Of a stretch of DNA of 53,997 nt, positions 29,647-38,449 are shown piece by piece. Under the pieces are notes generated by a model, which saw only the letters and a list, made by a program, of their open reading frames with translations, was not told the origin of the DNA and did not search any database. The DNA is from a virus. Each line of letters opens with the position of its first letter. Positions within the stretch are counted from its first letter, which is position 1. The stretch lies in IMG/VR virus record IMGVR_UViG_3300033153_006956, positions 1-53,997 of that record; one strand, 5' to 3'. A program made the translations under genes and the position numbers.

Positions 29647-31535
29647 TATTTACCCTTTGATTCATCCGCTGACATACTACGAAATTTTGCGTCTATAGCA
29701 TCACTAGCAACAGTATCATATTCTGCCTTAAGATAGTATGTAACAGACCCAGCGGGTGGAAAATGTACTGCACTTATAGATGACCCCCATTCTGCATCAG
29801 GGGAATAATTGAAAGTTCCATCCCACTGAGCTATAAGAGTTGACCCATAATACAAATATAAATGTACTCCAGTACTGCTAGTGGTTGAACTAGTATAATG
29901 CCACATCATAGAACCAAATATTTGAGTCATGCCACCCAAACTTGTATATGTGAGTGTCTGAACAGTAACCTCAGTTTGAACTTGTAAATTTATACTACCA
30001 GCGGTATAAGCAGTTTCGTAAACTTTAGTAGCATCATCAGCTATTTTTTCAGTTTCCACCGCTAATCCATTTATTTTTTCTGTGGTAATACTCAGAGCGT
30101 TTAAATGAACTGTATCAATCGTATCGGCCTCTATAATCCCACCGTGCATAATTTTGTTGCCTGCTGCTGGATAAGGAGTCCCGCCGTCATTGTAACACAT
30201 CGCCCATTTATCAGCACCCAAAATATCTGCTAGAGTATTGGTGGTTTTGAATGTGGTATTTGAGCTGTCCAAATCCCAGTAGATGTACTTGTTAGTATCG
30301 CCGGTTATCTCGGATGCTATTGTGTATTCTATTCCCTTGTACCGGAGAACCCCAGTCGTCCACAATACCTTAGCCGTACCAGCACCCGAAACATCTTCAG
30401 TTCCACTACCATAGCTCCATAGTTTTGTTATATTTGCTGCCGAAAGCTCTTCTCCCACTATCCCCACGTTATCAATTTTATTCGCAAAGTGCAGTGTCGG
30501 TACTGTTGTACCAGTTGTAGTATAAATCGCCCCAATTAAAAGACCTATGGCCGTATCCCTCATTTGTGTATATGTTCCAGTAGCCCCGACAGTGGAATTA
30601 ACAGCCGACCCATCCACATAGAGAGTTATTCCAGTCGCCGCATTAGTTCCCCCTGTACTATCATATGTTGCAACCACAAGATGCCAACCCTCAGACAGGG
30701 CGGCATCTGTTGTTCTCCAGCGCCCTCCGCCATCTGTTTCATCAATAAGACTCATCCGCAACTTCCCGTCTACAGTAAGATAAAGTGCCCACTCTCTTAT
30801 ACTATTTTGATTTGATTTACTCAAGATGTACTGACGAGTTCCAGGAGTTGAAGTTACATAAATCCACGCCCATATACTAAACGGATTAGAGCCAGAGTCA
30901 TCAAAACTCAAAGCGGCATCATCGTCAACCGCCACTGAATATTGTCCGTCCAAGTCAAAACAAGTATTAGTTTTTCCAGTCGCAGTTAAGTTTGAGGCAT
31001 CAGTGGATGATGTTCCATCCAAACCAGCAGTCCCCTCAGCGTTATCTACTGTCGTACCAGTAGTCTCATTCAACAACCAGTGAGCTACAAGATTCGCCGA
31101 TATGTCCAGTTGACCCCCCTGATGAAATATAATGCCGTCCGTGACTGGTATATCGGAAGTCAACACGGAGCTTGGCGTTGCAGCCCCGCCTACATAGTTT
31201 GTAATCCCGACCCCAGGTGGCCCAGGCGGCCCTGGAACCCCCTGTGGCCCAACTAATCCCTCGAAGTTATAATTATAATTGATATTCCCCGCTGGTAGTA
31301 CAGAGTTGACAAGTGCTGCTATTTGTTGGGTCTCCGAGGGTTCAACCCCTGCAAATATGCTGGCCGTATTATTCAACATACTCTCCCGAATAGTTGCACC
31401 TCCGCCCCACGGAACTACATATCCAAGTCCCCCGTAAAAAGTTGGCTTATCTATGGCCGGTATAAATTCTCCGGTCAGCCTCGGCATAAGAGCAACATTC
31501 GCCGCCTCGCCAGATTGTGCTATTACTTCTGCCAT
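29646..31535 (-). CDS. Tail fibre/receptor-binding protein with collagen-like and LamG-like regions, 629 aa
   Basis: A collagen-like run GPQGVPGPPGPPG is near residue 95. It is followed by a LamG/concanavalin-type domain at about 150-375 (LVAHWLLNETTGTTVDNAEG, SIWAWIYVTS, WHLVVATYDSTGG, ITLYVDGS, HFANKIDNVGIV). The C-terminal 150 residues are beta-rich. Such domain order is typical of fibres that bind host-surface glycans. It is the best receptor-binding candidate in the window. A paralogous LamG protein lies at 37215-37847. Confidence 0.82.
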   Translation of the reverse strand: MAEVIAQSGEAANVALMPRLTGEFIPAIDKPTFYGGLGYVVPWGGGATIRESMLNNTASIFAGVEPSETQQIAALVNSVLPAGNINYNYNFEGLVGPQGVPGPPGPPGVGITNYVGGAATPSSVLTSDIPVTDGIIFHQGGQLDISANLVAHWLLNETTGTTVDNAEGTAGLDGTSSTDASNLTATGKTNTCFDLDGQYSVAVDDDAALSFDDSGSNPFSIWAWIYVTSTPGTRQYILSKSNQNSIREWALYLTVDGKLRMSLIDETDGGGRWRTTDAALSEGWHLVVATYDSTGGTNAATGITLYVDGSAVNSTVGATGTYTQMRDTAIGLLIGAIYTTTGTTVPTLHFANKIDNVGIVGEELSAANITKLWSYGSGTEDVSGAGTAKVLWTTGVLRYKGIEYTIASEITGDTNKYIYWDLDSSNTTFKTTNTLADILGADKWAMCYNDGGTPYPAAGNKIMHGGIIEADTIDTVHLNALSITTEKINGLAVETEKIADDATKVYETAYTAGSINLQVQTEVTVQTLTYTSLGGMTQIFGSMMWHYTSSTTSSTGVHLYLYYGSTLIAQWDGTFNYSPDAEWGSSISAVHFPPAGSVTYYLKAEYDTVASDAIDAKFRSMSADESKGK

Positions 31536-31801
31536 TTATTTTCCTTCAACCAACGCCATAAAAATTTAGCAGCATCAATAGTTGCAGGGGTTCCATCCTT
31601 AAAGTGCATACACGAATCGCAAAAGCCAGAAGCCTCCAGTGATTCGTGGAACGCTGAGTGGAAAGCCCTAAAATCATTTCCTGTCAAAATTGCCATTTCC
31701 AGCAATCCTCCGGCTTTTTCAATAACATCGGTGGCTCCATCAATAGCATCCACAAAATCTATTTTGTACTTTGTCCCATTAAAAGAGTGAGTATGTATCA
31801 T
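31523..31801 (-). CDS. Degenerate HExxH-type phage protein, 92 aa
   Basis: MIHTHSFNGTKYKIDF, FHSAFHESLEASGFC and AAKFLWRWL match a recurrent small phage protein (HxFNGxKYxI...HExLHA...FLWR) resembling a metallopeptidase-type HExxH helix. Here the last His of HExxH is Glu (HESLE), so metal-dependent activity is doubtful. It overlaps the fibre gene by 13 bases. Confidence 0.7.
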   Translation of the reverse strand: MIHTHSFNGTKYKIDFVDAIDGATDVIEKAGGLLEMAILTGNDFRAFHSAFHESLEASGFCDSCMHFKDGTPATIDAAKFLWRWLKENKWQK

Positions 31802-31803
31802 TC

Positions 31804-32712
31804 TTAATACCTCCGATTGTCGAAGTTGTCTCCATGCAGATGAGTTGCGTCCTGTACGTTGCTGTAATAGGCAGAGAGACGAACATGGCGAATTGCTTCC
31901 GCGTATGCTTTTTCGATATTAGCAGCACGACCAAGACCCTCAATCTGGGCGATAGTCTTTGCGGCGTGTAGAGCGACCACCATATCTAATCCCTTGTGGA
32001 TTGCAGGGGCTATTTCGTAGATAATCTCGCCATCATCAGTAGTTGGAACTGTGGTGAGTGCCGGAGTTAATGTAGCTGCTCGTGTGGCATTGTTGTAGGC
32101 TGATATAGTTCTTTCCTGCTGGTAGTTTCCTGTTACCGTAGTCCCTATCACATTCACAATCCTGAATGTACATCCGACATAAGCATCGTGATGAGTATCC
32201 AAAGTACCAACAGTCGGGGTAGCCCCAAAAGTTGCGATAGTCCCACCAGCATTTAGAGTACATTCCCCGTGATGAAGTCTGGCGATGCCGGCTGGTGTGT
32301 ATTCTACTGTTAATTCAGCGCCGAGACTTAAAAATCCGGTACTCTGGAATCTAATTACATTTCCTTCAACCCAGAGAAATCTACCAAGTGGGTTATACTG
32401 ACCACGAGAGGAATAAAATATTCTCCCCCCGCCAGAAGTCCCTTCGTAGATGGCTTCTATCGACCCTACCGTATAAGGCAGGATATACTCGGTTGTTCCA
32501 GAGGCAAGAGTAATAGTAACACGGCCAACAGCAGGTGTTAAAGCATTGCGATTTTTTTCACCAAGCACCAAAATATACGAAAGTTCAATTTGCTTAATGA
32601 GGTCAGCATCGCTGTATTTTGCTTTAACTGTTGGCTCATCAATATGTTTTCTAATATCCGCCAATGCACGGGTTAAGAATGAATCAGCGTAATCTGTTGC
32701 CGTTATTGCCAT
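31804..32712 (-). CDS. Head-tail connector/adaptor-like protein, 302 aa
   Basis: The N-terminal helices (DYADSFLTRALADIRKHIDE, YSDADLIKQIELSYILVLGE) and the later IHKGLDMVVALHAAKTIAQI form a helical bundle. A beta-rich insert (TVTITLASGTTEYILPYTVG and following) lies between them. This is the general design of phage adaptor/tail tubular A-type connectors, and its place between head and tail-tube genes fits. The insert may be decoration. Good context, moderate family certainty. Confidence 0.7.
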   Translation of the reverse strand: MAITATDYADSFLTRALADIRKHIDEPTVKAKYSDADLIKQIELSYILVLGEKNRNALTPAVGRVTITLASGTTEYILPYTVGSIEAIYEGTSGGGRIFYSSRGQYNPLGRFLWVEGNVIRFQSTGFLSLGAELTVEYTPAGIARLHHGECTLNAGGTIATFGATPTVGTLDTHHDAYVGCTFRIVNVIGTTVTGNYQQERTISAYNNATRAATLTPALTTVPTTDDGEIIYEIAPAIHKGLDMVVALHAAKTIAQIEGLGRAANIEKAYAEAIRHVRLSAYYSNVQDATHLHGDNFDNRRY

Positions 32713-32885
32713 TAGTTTTCTCCTTTATCCCCGATTTTGTTAAGAGTTTCTTTTATCGCGTATAGAATATTACTAACGGCTATCTCTTTCTCAAATGCCT
32801 CTGTGTCCATTTTCTTCTTTCTGATTAGAAGTTCGGCTTCAGTCTCTAGTAAAAATCTATATAGCGATTTATATTTTTTGCTCAT
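32712..32885 (-). CDS. Small helical protein, 57 aa
   Basis: MSKKYKSLYRFLLETEAELL begins a 57-codon, highly charged helical frame ending in IGDKGEN. It overlaps the holin-like stop by ATGA and the connector start by TAATG, which makes it a convincing coupled gene. Function unknown. Confidence 0.7.
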   Translation of the reverse strand: MSKKYKSLYRFLLETEAELLIRKKKMDTEAFEKEIAVSNILYAIKETLNKIGDKGEN

Positions 32886-33049
32886 GATAATTTCGTTAAT
32901 GCAATTATTAAAGCTATAATTGCGGAACCGGCAACCGACCAGGCGAACAGAGTATACTTAAAATGATGGGTAAGATGGTTACTCAGTGATTTCTTTATCC
33001 AGCAAACATCGGTTTCTATTTTAATTATCTTCTCTATTATTTCACTCAT
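32882..33049 (-). CDS. XhlA-like small membrane protein, possible holin, 55 aa
   Basis: A charged helix (MSEIIEKIIKIETDVCWIKK) is followed by HLTHHFKYTLFAWSVAGS and one transmembrane helix (IIALIIALTKL). The pattern kIetDv-WiKk-L...hHfkY...AlIiAl matches the haemolysin XhlA family used as holin accessories. It overlaps the next gene by ATGA. A role in lysis is likely but unproven. Confidence 0.7.
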   Translation of the reverse strand: MSEIIEKIIKIETDVCWIKKSLSNHLTHHFKYTLFAWSVAGSAIIALIIALTKLS

Positions 33050-33052
33050 TTT

Positions 33053-33424
33053 TTACACCTTTTTTACACTCTCTAAAGACTCAATAGATTTGAAAATTGG
33101 TAAACTAATTTCGTATGCGTAAATTATGGCGATTGGATAAGTTGTTGGCCTCCCGCTTAATTTCCAGTTACCATCAGCATCCATTGTAGTAGTAACAATT
33201 TTTCCCCTCTTGGTTACTGGACTTTCGCAGGTCGGCTTCCCATTCTCGGAAATTTTGCTAACCAACGCATCGATTTTTTCACCCCAGCTGTCGAGAACAA
33301 TTTTTGCTCCCTTCGGTGGTTCAACTCTCCCTTTTGTTCCGCTATCAACTCTGGCAAAGAACGTGGCTCTGACATTTTTCTTCTCCTGATTTTCCTTGTT
33401 TTCAGTATAAGCGTATCTGCTCAC
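33053..33424 (-). CDS. Unknown protein of the structural operon, 123 aa
   Basis: Charged N-terminus (SRYAYTENKENQEKKNVRAT), beta-like middle (AKIVLDSWGEKIDALVSK, GKIVTTTMDADGNWKL) and a hydrophobic end (IAIIYAYEISLPIFK). It overlaps the preceding gene by ATGA. Not recognised; could be a minor head-completion protein by position. Confidence 0.65.
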   Translation of the reverse strand: MSRYAYTENKENQEKKNVRATFFARVDSGTKGRVEPPKGAKIVLDSWGEKIDALVSKISENGKPTCESPVTKRGKIVTTTMDADGNWKLSGRPTTYPIAIIYAYEISLPIFKSIESLESVKKV

Positions 33425-33648
33425 AATCTACCTCTCACTTTCCGATGGGGGAATTTCCATCTACCCCTTGTTGCCAATCTGAACCAAGCATGGTCGAACA
33501 AGCTCATAGCTATTAAGTTCCCACAGTACACACTAGCTACCTGCATCCGTGCCTTTTGGTCTATATCACCGCCCACAAGCGGCATCTTTGGCATCCAGGG
33601 GAATATAGCCTGCACACTAAATCTATTTGTTTTACTCTCAAACGCCAT
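33421..33648 (-). CDS. Small protein of the structural operon, 75 aa
   Basis: MAFESKTNRFSVQAIFPWMP begins a basic, aromatic-rich small protein ending in HRKVRGRL. It is coupled on both sides (TAATG upstream, ATGA downstream). No motif recognised. Confidence 0.65.
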   Translation of the reverse strand: MAFESKTNRFSVQAIFPWMPKMPLVGGDIDQKARMQVASVYCGNLIAMSLFDHAWFRLATRGRWKFPHRKVRGRL

Positions 33649-34223
33649 TAGTCTGCCGCTCCGAATTTACCTTTCGTGAACAAATTACCATCATCTGATA
33701 TATCCGCCTCACAGAGTTTTTCGCTCCCATCATCTCGATAGATTATCAACTCGCTGTTCGTTTTATCCGTGACAGTTTTATTTCTCAAGGCCTCGTACAG
33801 ATAATTTATTGCTTTAAGAACACTGCAATCCTTACCCATATCACCAGCCGCCAAATCACTCATTGGTTCTGCCCACATCTCATCAACAGTTGCCGCTATT
33901 GACACCTCCGTGGACCCGTCCCATCGTAGTTCACCGTGAGCAATACAAGTATCATTATCAGCATGGGGGGAACCACCCGCCTGCTTAAAAATAGTTACTC
34001 TATAAATTCCTGCTGTAGTTATCGCCGCAGGAAAATCTACAGAGTAATAATTTCCATCGTGGTCTGTCATTGGAACATCATAATTATCCACATTGGAATC
34101 ATTCCACACTTCCCAAGTATCGCCACCATCAACATTATCAAAGACCTTATCATCTGTTTTTCTGTGTATGATAGCATATAGCGTACTGCCTTCATCAAAA
34201 TTATGATAAATTTCATTCGCCAT
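33648..34223 (-). CDS. Virion-associated beta-rich protein, 191 aa
   Basis: The segment MANEIYHNFDEGSTLYAIIHR, then YYSVDFPAAITTAGIYRVTIF forms an Ig-like or fibre-head type beta domain. It is followed by the helical DEMWAEPMSDLAAGD...VLKAINYLYEALRN, a small repeat found in phage surface proteins. It probably decorates the virion or links fibre parts. It overlaps the coiled-coil gene by 11 bases. Confidence 0.7.
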   Translation of the reverse strand: MANEIYHNFDEGSTLYAIIHRKTDDKVFDNVDGGDTWEVWNDSNVDNYDVPMTDHDGNYYSVDFPAAITTAGIYRVTIFKQAGGSPHADNDTCIAHGELRWDGSTEVSIAATVDEMWAEPMSDLAAGDMGKDCSVLKAINYLYEALRNKTVTDKTNSELIIYRDDGSEKLCEADISDDGNLFTKGKFGAAD

Positions 34224-34416
34224 CGATTGATTTTTTCTCCCCCACTTTTTCTTGTTTCTTCTGTTGCTTCTCCTGTTGCTTCTCCTGTTGCTCCTCTTGT
34301 TGTTTTATAATTTTACTTTTGACAATTTCCATCTGTTGATTAACACGCTGTAGGTTACCAACATGGATTTCCCTCTCCAGTTGTAACTTACCATATTGTT
34401 CCAAAAGTTTTTCCAT
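34213..34416 (-). CDS. Small coiled-coil protein with QQEK repeats, 67 aa
   Basis: The entire protein is helical; the second half is a run of EEQQEKQQEKQQKKQEK encoded by a short tandem DNA repeat. It may trimerise and act as a fibre-neck or chaperone coil. It follows a 66-aa coil protein by four bases. Not a named family. Confidence 0.65.
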   Translation of the reverse strand: MEKLLEQYGKLQLEREIHVGNLQRVNQQMEIVKSKIIKQQEEQQEKQQEKQQKKQEKVGEKKSIDGE

Positions 34417-34420
34417 TTTT

Positions 34421-34621
34421 CTATCCCTTAAAAGTATCTATCTGTGTTAAATAATCATCAATCTTTTCCAATCCCGCAACGATGGGGTCAATAAACATCG
34501 CCTGAGACCTTGCCAGGTCTTTCTCGTACTTCTTCTTTTTAGCTAATAGTTCTTCGCGAGTAAAATTATCAACCTTAGTGGTTGTAATTTCTATATGGTC
34601 TTTGTCAATTACTTTTATCAT
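34421..34621 (-). CDS. Small coiled-coil protein, 66 aa
   Basis: MIKVIDKDHIEITTTKVDN is followed by FTREELLAKKKKYEKDLARS and a second helix. The size and order suggest a small chaperone or tail-fibre accessory near the fibre gene at 34632. Not recognised. Confidence 0.65.
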   Translation of the reverse strand: MIKVIDKDHIEITTTKVDNFTREELLAKKKKYEKDLARSQAMFIDPIVAGLEKIDDYLTQIDTFKG

Positions 34622-34631
34622 AATTTTATCC

Positions 34632-36284
34632 TTATGTTCCCCCTATTTGAATTACACTTATATTGGCACTGCCTATTGTCAAATCTACATCCCCGCCATT
34701 ATCGTGTCTAACTCTAAAATCTATATCTTTGGTTGCCGCAACGTCAAGCAGCCCAACAATGCTCGAAGAACAATTTTTATCCGCCGCAACAAATTCAATT
34801 TTACATCTGCAATTATTCTGTATTGTCCCGTCAACAAATATTGCTCCTTCAAATTCAACATTAGCCGTGTCTGATTTTCCATCAAAATGAGCTGAAATTT
34901 TATAGATGCCTGCCTTTGTTATTGTGATTTTAGTATTTGCTCCATCAGCCGTGCAGTTATTAGCCGCTCCATTCGTAGCAGTTCCAGTAAGTTTAGTATA
35001 AGTTGCTCCTGTTCCTATTGTTTGAGCAACGTCATTGTCGGAAATATATATTTCAGCAAAAGCAAGTCCGGCAGTTCCTGCAAAAATAACATCGCCGGTA
35101 GAACTTACCTGTAATTCGTTAGTACCGTCCCCAATTTTAGCAGCACCTGTAACGTCAAGAGCAACAGTTGGAGCGACATTAGAACCTATCCTGAAATCGC
35201 CTGCGTGAGAACTATCGCCGCCTGCTGAGTATATCGCCCAGTTTGCAGTAGCCCCAGTAATAGCTGGTAATTTCAATCCATAAGCAGCAGTTACTGGCAC
35301 GCCAGCAATTAAACTGAGAGCAACCCCTCTGAATAATGCTACATCTGAAAAAGTAGGCGGGGACGCAAAATGATTGGCTATAGAAATACTTGCTTTGAAT
35401 CCACTTGCCTCAGCACACGTACCTGTATATCCGCTATTGAGAGCGACTGCTATATCACCACTAACACCAGAAAGCTCGCTCACATTATCAGAAGATGACG
35501 CAAGTCTCGCCGCAAAACCCATACTTCTGTACTGCTGATTTGCAACAGACGGTTCGCCGGTTATATCTATCGACATACCTTGATAAGTTGATGTCAAGCC
35601 TGTTTGGCTATTTATAATACCAGCACTTGAATCAGGCGTTGTGTTTATGCCGAGATAGGCAAATTTACCTGTACCGGTTGTTAATAGATTTTCATTGCCA
35701 AAACTAATCGCACCTCCACTATCGGTAATCGAGCCATTGGCTAAGGTGAGAGTGCCTATGGTAGCACCACTATCAATGCCGTTTAGAGTACCGCCATTTA
35801 TGTCAAACGCCGAGCCTTCAATTTCATTCGCACCAGCCGTCAGTTTACCAGTAAGATTGAAAGCACCTATGTTGGTGGCTGTGAGGTTAGTTATGGCGGC
35901 GTTGGCCATAGCAGCAGTGTTTGTTGCACCTTCTAATTGCAAAGTGAGATTTGACACCTCACCAATTTGAGTAAAAAACTTTATGTCTTTGGCTGTATTT
36001 GTATTATAAAACGTAAGGTCATCAAAAACATCGAGGATACTATGGTTGTTTGTAGCAGCATCCACGCTGAAAGTAGAAGCAGTAACAGTGTCCGCCGTTA
36101 CAGCATTATCTTTCAGCAACACCCCATCGATGGTTACGCCGTTGCCGGCTCCTTCCTCGCTAATAGTGTCAGTAATAAAAGAATTAGCAGTAATACTAAA
36201 CGCACCGGCATCCCAATCGGCAGTTAGACCTTGACTACCGTCTCTTAATACAACTAAACCCCGTAATATTTCCTGCATATCCAT
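34632..36284 (-). CDS. Tail fibre/appendage protein with C-terminal C1q-like jelly roll, 550 aa
   Basis: The first 400 residues are Ala/Gly/Thr/Asn-rich with beta-helix-like repeats (GGTLNGIDSGATIGTLTLAN). The last 140 residues resemble a C1q/TNF-like beta sandwich (YTKLTGTATNGAANNCTADG, KITITKAGIYKISAHFDGKS, CKIEFVAADKNCSSS). Such C-terminal domains bind surfaces and trimerise. A region with LGINTTPDSSAGI resembles head domains of tail appendages. It shares the operon with the other surface proteins. Confidence 0.75.
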   Translation of the reverse strand: MDMQEILRGLVVLRDGSQGLTADWDAGAFSITANSFITDTISEEGAGNGVTIDGVLLKDNAVTADTVTASTFSVDAATNNHSILDVFDDLTFYNTNTAKDIKFFTQIGEVSNLTLQLEGATNTAAMANAAITNLTATNIGAFNLTGKLTAGANEIEGSAFDINGGTLNGIDSGATIGTLTLANGSITDSGGAISFGNENLLTTGTGKFAYLGINTTPDSSAGIINSQTGLTSTYQGMSIDITGEPSVANQQYRSMGFAARLASSSDNVSELSGVSGDIAVALNSGYTGTCAEASGFKASISIANHFASPPTFSDVALFRGVALSLIAGVPVTAAYGLKLPAITGATANWAIYSAGGDSSHAGDFRIGSNVAPTVALDVTGAAKIGDGTNELQVSSTGDVIFAGTAGLAFAEIYISDNDVAQTIGTGATYTKLTGTATNGAANNCTADGANTKITITKAGIYKISAHFDGKSDTANVEFEGAIFVDGTIQNNCRCKIEFVAADKNCSSSIVGLLDVAATKDIDFRVRHDNGGDVDLTIGSANISVIQIGGT

Positions 36285-36818
36285 TTAGTATATTCTAAAA
36301 ATAGGTATAACCCCGAGATTACCACTATCACTATCTATATCCGTAAGTTCAATAAACATTTCGCAACAACCTTCCGCGTCAAACGCCAGTTTAGCCAGCC
36401 CATTATCACCGGCATTATCACCATACCCAATCTCTGTTGGCCAATACCTTGCAGTATTAGACAGCGTATCCGCGTATTTTCCGGTGTGTGCAGAACCTTT
36501 ACTGCCGCCGTAGGGTGTACTTATAACCTGCTGTGCTCCAATTATAGCATCTCCGGTACAAACTATCTCCGCACCACCGTTTTCACCATAGACAAAAATC
36601 TTGTAACTAAATGTATCACCATCTGGATTCCCGCCATCTTGAGCATCCCCGATAAACGCAACCACGACACCATTTGTCCCAATCGGCAACTCAACAATTT
36701 TCGCAACCGGCCTAAGACTCCAACTCTTGGTTGTGTTTCCTAGGGGGGTATCACCAGTTGTAACTATTACATCTTTGCGACCTATCATCCAACCAGACTT
36801 AAAAGTATGAATCAGCAT
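36285..36818 (-). CDS. Virion surface-associated protein, 177 aa
   Basis: Beta-rich protein opening with MLIHTFKSGWMIGRKDVIVT, containing GVVVAFIGDAQDGGNPDGD and TFSYKIFVYGENGGAEIV. It ends in an acidic segment (ELTDIDSDSGNLG) and FRIY. It abuts the 550-aa fibre gene (stop beside the next start). Probably a fibre partner; not recognised. Confidence 0.65.
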   Translation of the reverse strand: MLIHTFKSGWMIGRKDVIVTTGDTPLGNTTKSWSLRPVAKIVELPIGTNGVVVAFIGDAQDGGNPDGDTFSYKIFVYGENGGAEIVCTGDAIIGAQQVISTPYGGSKGSAHTGKYADTLSNTARYWPTEIGYGDNAGDNGLAKLAFDAEGCCEMFIELTDIDSDSGNLGVIPIFRIY

Positions 36819-36825
36819 TTATCTT

Positions 36826-37203
36826 TTACCCCTGCAAAATCCTTTGTCTATTTTCTTGATTCTCCCCATCCTCGTTTATTCTGTTTGTGGTGTAGTCTCT
36901 GGCGTTCTGCTGGATTGCCCTGGCCATTTTAGTCGCCGAGATGGGGGCAAACAAACGCTGGCGGAATTCTTCTGCTTTCTTCCTGTCAAATTCCGCCAGT
37001 GAATGGCCGATATGCAGGAAGTCGGTGAAGATGCCAAACGCCCTATCTTTAGCCCACCGCCCAATTACAAAGGTGTCGGCTATCCTATGATGGTAGAGGA
37101 AAAAACTGTCGGCGTCTTTTGCAGGGGGGACTGTTTTAATCCACCTACTGAGTTCTCCACCCAGAATTTCGTGCTGAGCTCTATCATACATGCAAGGTAT
37201 CAT
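36826..37203 (-). CDS. Unknown helical protein, 125 aa
   Basis: MIPCMYDRAQHEILGGELSR begins a mixed helical protein with FFLYHHRIADTFVIGRWAK and FRQRLFAPISATKMARAIQ. No catalytic motif was found. It contains the repeated TTTTGCAGGGG word and starts 12 bases after its LamG neighbour. It was considered as an endolysin for lack of a better one, but nothing supports that. Confidence 0.6.
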   Translation of the reverse strand: MIPCMYDRAQHEILGGELSRWIKTVPPAKDADSFFLYHHRIADTFVIGRWAKDRAFGIFTDFLHIGHSLAEFDRKKAEEFRQRLFAPISATKMARAIQQNARDYTTNRINEDGENQENRQRILQG

Positions 37204-37214
37204 ATAATTATCTC

Positions 37215-37847
37215 CTACGCAGCGTATCTATCTCTTAGGGCTAAACCACGTACCCGACTCTCCTCACCCTCTGCCGGAATCTCCGAGCCGTGTCCATCGT
37301 TGTACAGTCGCCGTATTTCAGCAGCAGTGAGGGTATCACTAAATAACATTACATTGTCTATCCCGCCATTAAAATAACCACTGCCTTCAAGTCTCCCAAT
37401 ATCCAAATCACTGGCAGTAAAGGCAGCGGTGGCAGTAATGACAACGTGATGCCAGGCACCAGCAGTTAAAGTCGAGGCCACTGCCCCATTAACATATATA
37501 ATTTCTGTAGACGACCCAAAACCATTAACAGTGACTGTGCCGTTAACTACCGTAATATAATTAGTGCCGTCAAGGTCGATAAGGTAGTCAGTAACATTTA
37601 CAGCGTCTGGATTGCACCAAAGAGAAATGGTCTTTACACTACCAGCTTGGTTACCAACATTTATCCACCGGATAGTGTTGAGGTCTAATGCATTGTTTAT
37701 TTTTCCAGCTATATCGGCAGTATCAGTGTTATATGGTGTTGATATTTGTGTGAACACCCCATTAGCAGTGCCCACAACATCTTCAACAACAGAAGACGCT
37801 GTGTTATCATTCATCGGCCAGTGGGCTATTGGAGTTAATCTTGCCAT
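37215..37847 (-). CDS. LamG/concanavalin-like surface protein, 210 aa
   Basis: MARLTPIAHWPMNDNTASSV, then KTISLWCNPDAV, AWHHVVITATAAFTASDLD and FNGGIDNVMLFSDTLTAAEI follow the LamG pattern, ending with NDGHGSEIP. A paralogue forms the core of the 629-aa fibre at 29646-31535. It may bind glycans on the host surface and sits with the other surface proteins. Confidence 0.8.
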   Translation of the reverse strand: MARLTPIAHWPMNDNTASSVVEDVVGTANGVFTQISTPYNTDTADIAGKINNALDLNTIRWINVGNQAGSVKTISLWCNPDAVNVTDYLIDLDGTNYITVVNGTVTVNGFGSSTEIIYVNGAVASTLTAGAWHHVVITATAAFTASDLDIGRLEGSGYFNGGIDNVMLFSDTLTAAEIRRLYNDGHGSEIPAEGEESRVRGLALRDRYAA

Positions 37848-37861
37848 CTTGAACCCCCATT

Positions 37862-38371
37862 TTAATAGCCCGAAATTAGAACAGTGCAGTCACGGTCGAA
37901 AGTTCCATAGCCATGAAATGCCACTAAATCATATCCACATAGGTCAAACACGAGTCTCGCCCAAGCATCTGTACCAGGCTCCACAGCCGCCACAGTTTTG
38001 AGCCACTTATTGTTAGTGATGGTTATAGTATCCGCATATTCAAGTCCAGAAAGAGATGAGATACTTGAAGCCTGTTGTCCGGTTGTTACATCGAGAGTAC
38101 ATGCTCTGGACAAATCAGCTTTGCCATCAGAATCTAATCGACCTAACCATACATCTATATAGGTAAGGTCATCATTATTGGTTGATGTAAGAAACGAGAC
38201 TTCAATAGTGTTGATACCGGTTGGGATTTCCTTATAAACAAAATTATCCAGACCGGCATTGGTTGTAAGGTTTCTTTCTCCTACTGCCAGTGTATCATCA
38301 GCGGCGGCGGCAGTGGCATCTATTACCCCAATGTTAATCCAGGGCATCCGAATTGTTTTTAGTGCCAACAT
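37862..38371 (-). CDS. Phage structural beta-sandwich protein, 169 aa
   Basis: The ATG at 38371 follows AAGGAG with good spacing; the longer in-frame start gives a Pro-rich leader with no Shine-Dalgarno. The protein is beta-rich (TIEVSFLTSTNNDDLTYIDV, DAWARLVFDLCGYDLVAFHG) and probably a decoration or fibre-linked protein. It lies between the beta-helix paralogues and the LamG gene. Confidence 0.65.
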   Translation of the reverse strand: MLALKTIRMPWINIGVIDATAAAADDTLAVGERNLTTNAGLDNFVYKEIPTGINTIEVSFLTSTNNDDLTYIDVWLGRLDSDGKADLSRACTLDVTTGQQASSISSLSGLEYADTITITNNKWLKTVAAVEPGTDAWARLVFDLCGYDLVAFHGYGTFDRDCTVLISGY

Positions 38372-38449
38372 TCTTAACTCCTTAAAAGTTAAAGGGGGAC
38401 TGACGGGTGGGGGTGACCCGCCAATCAATCCCCCTTATTTTTGGTGCTA

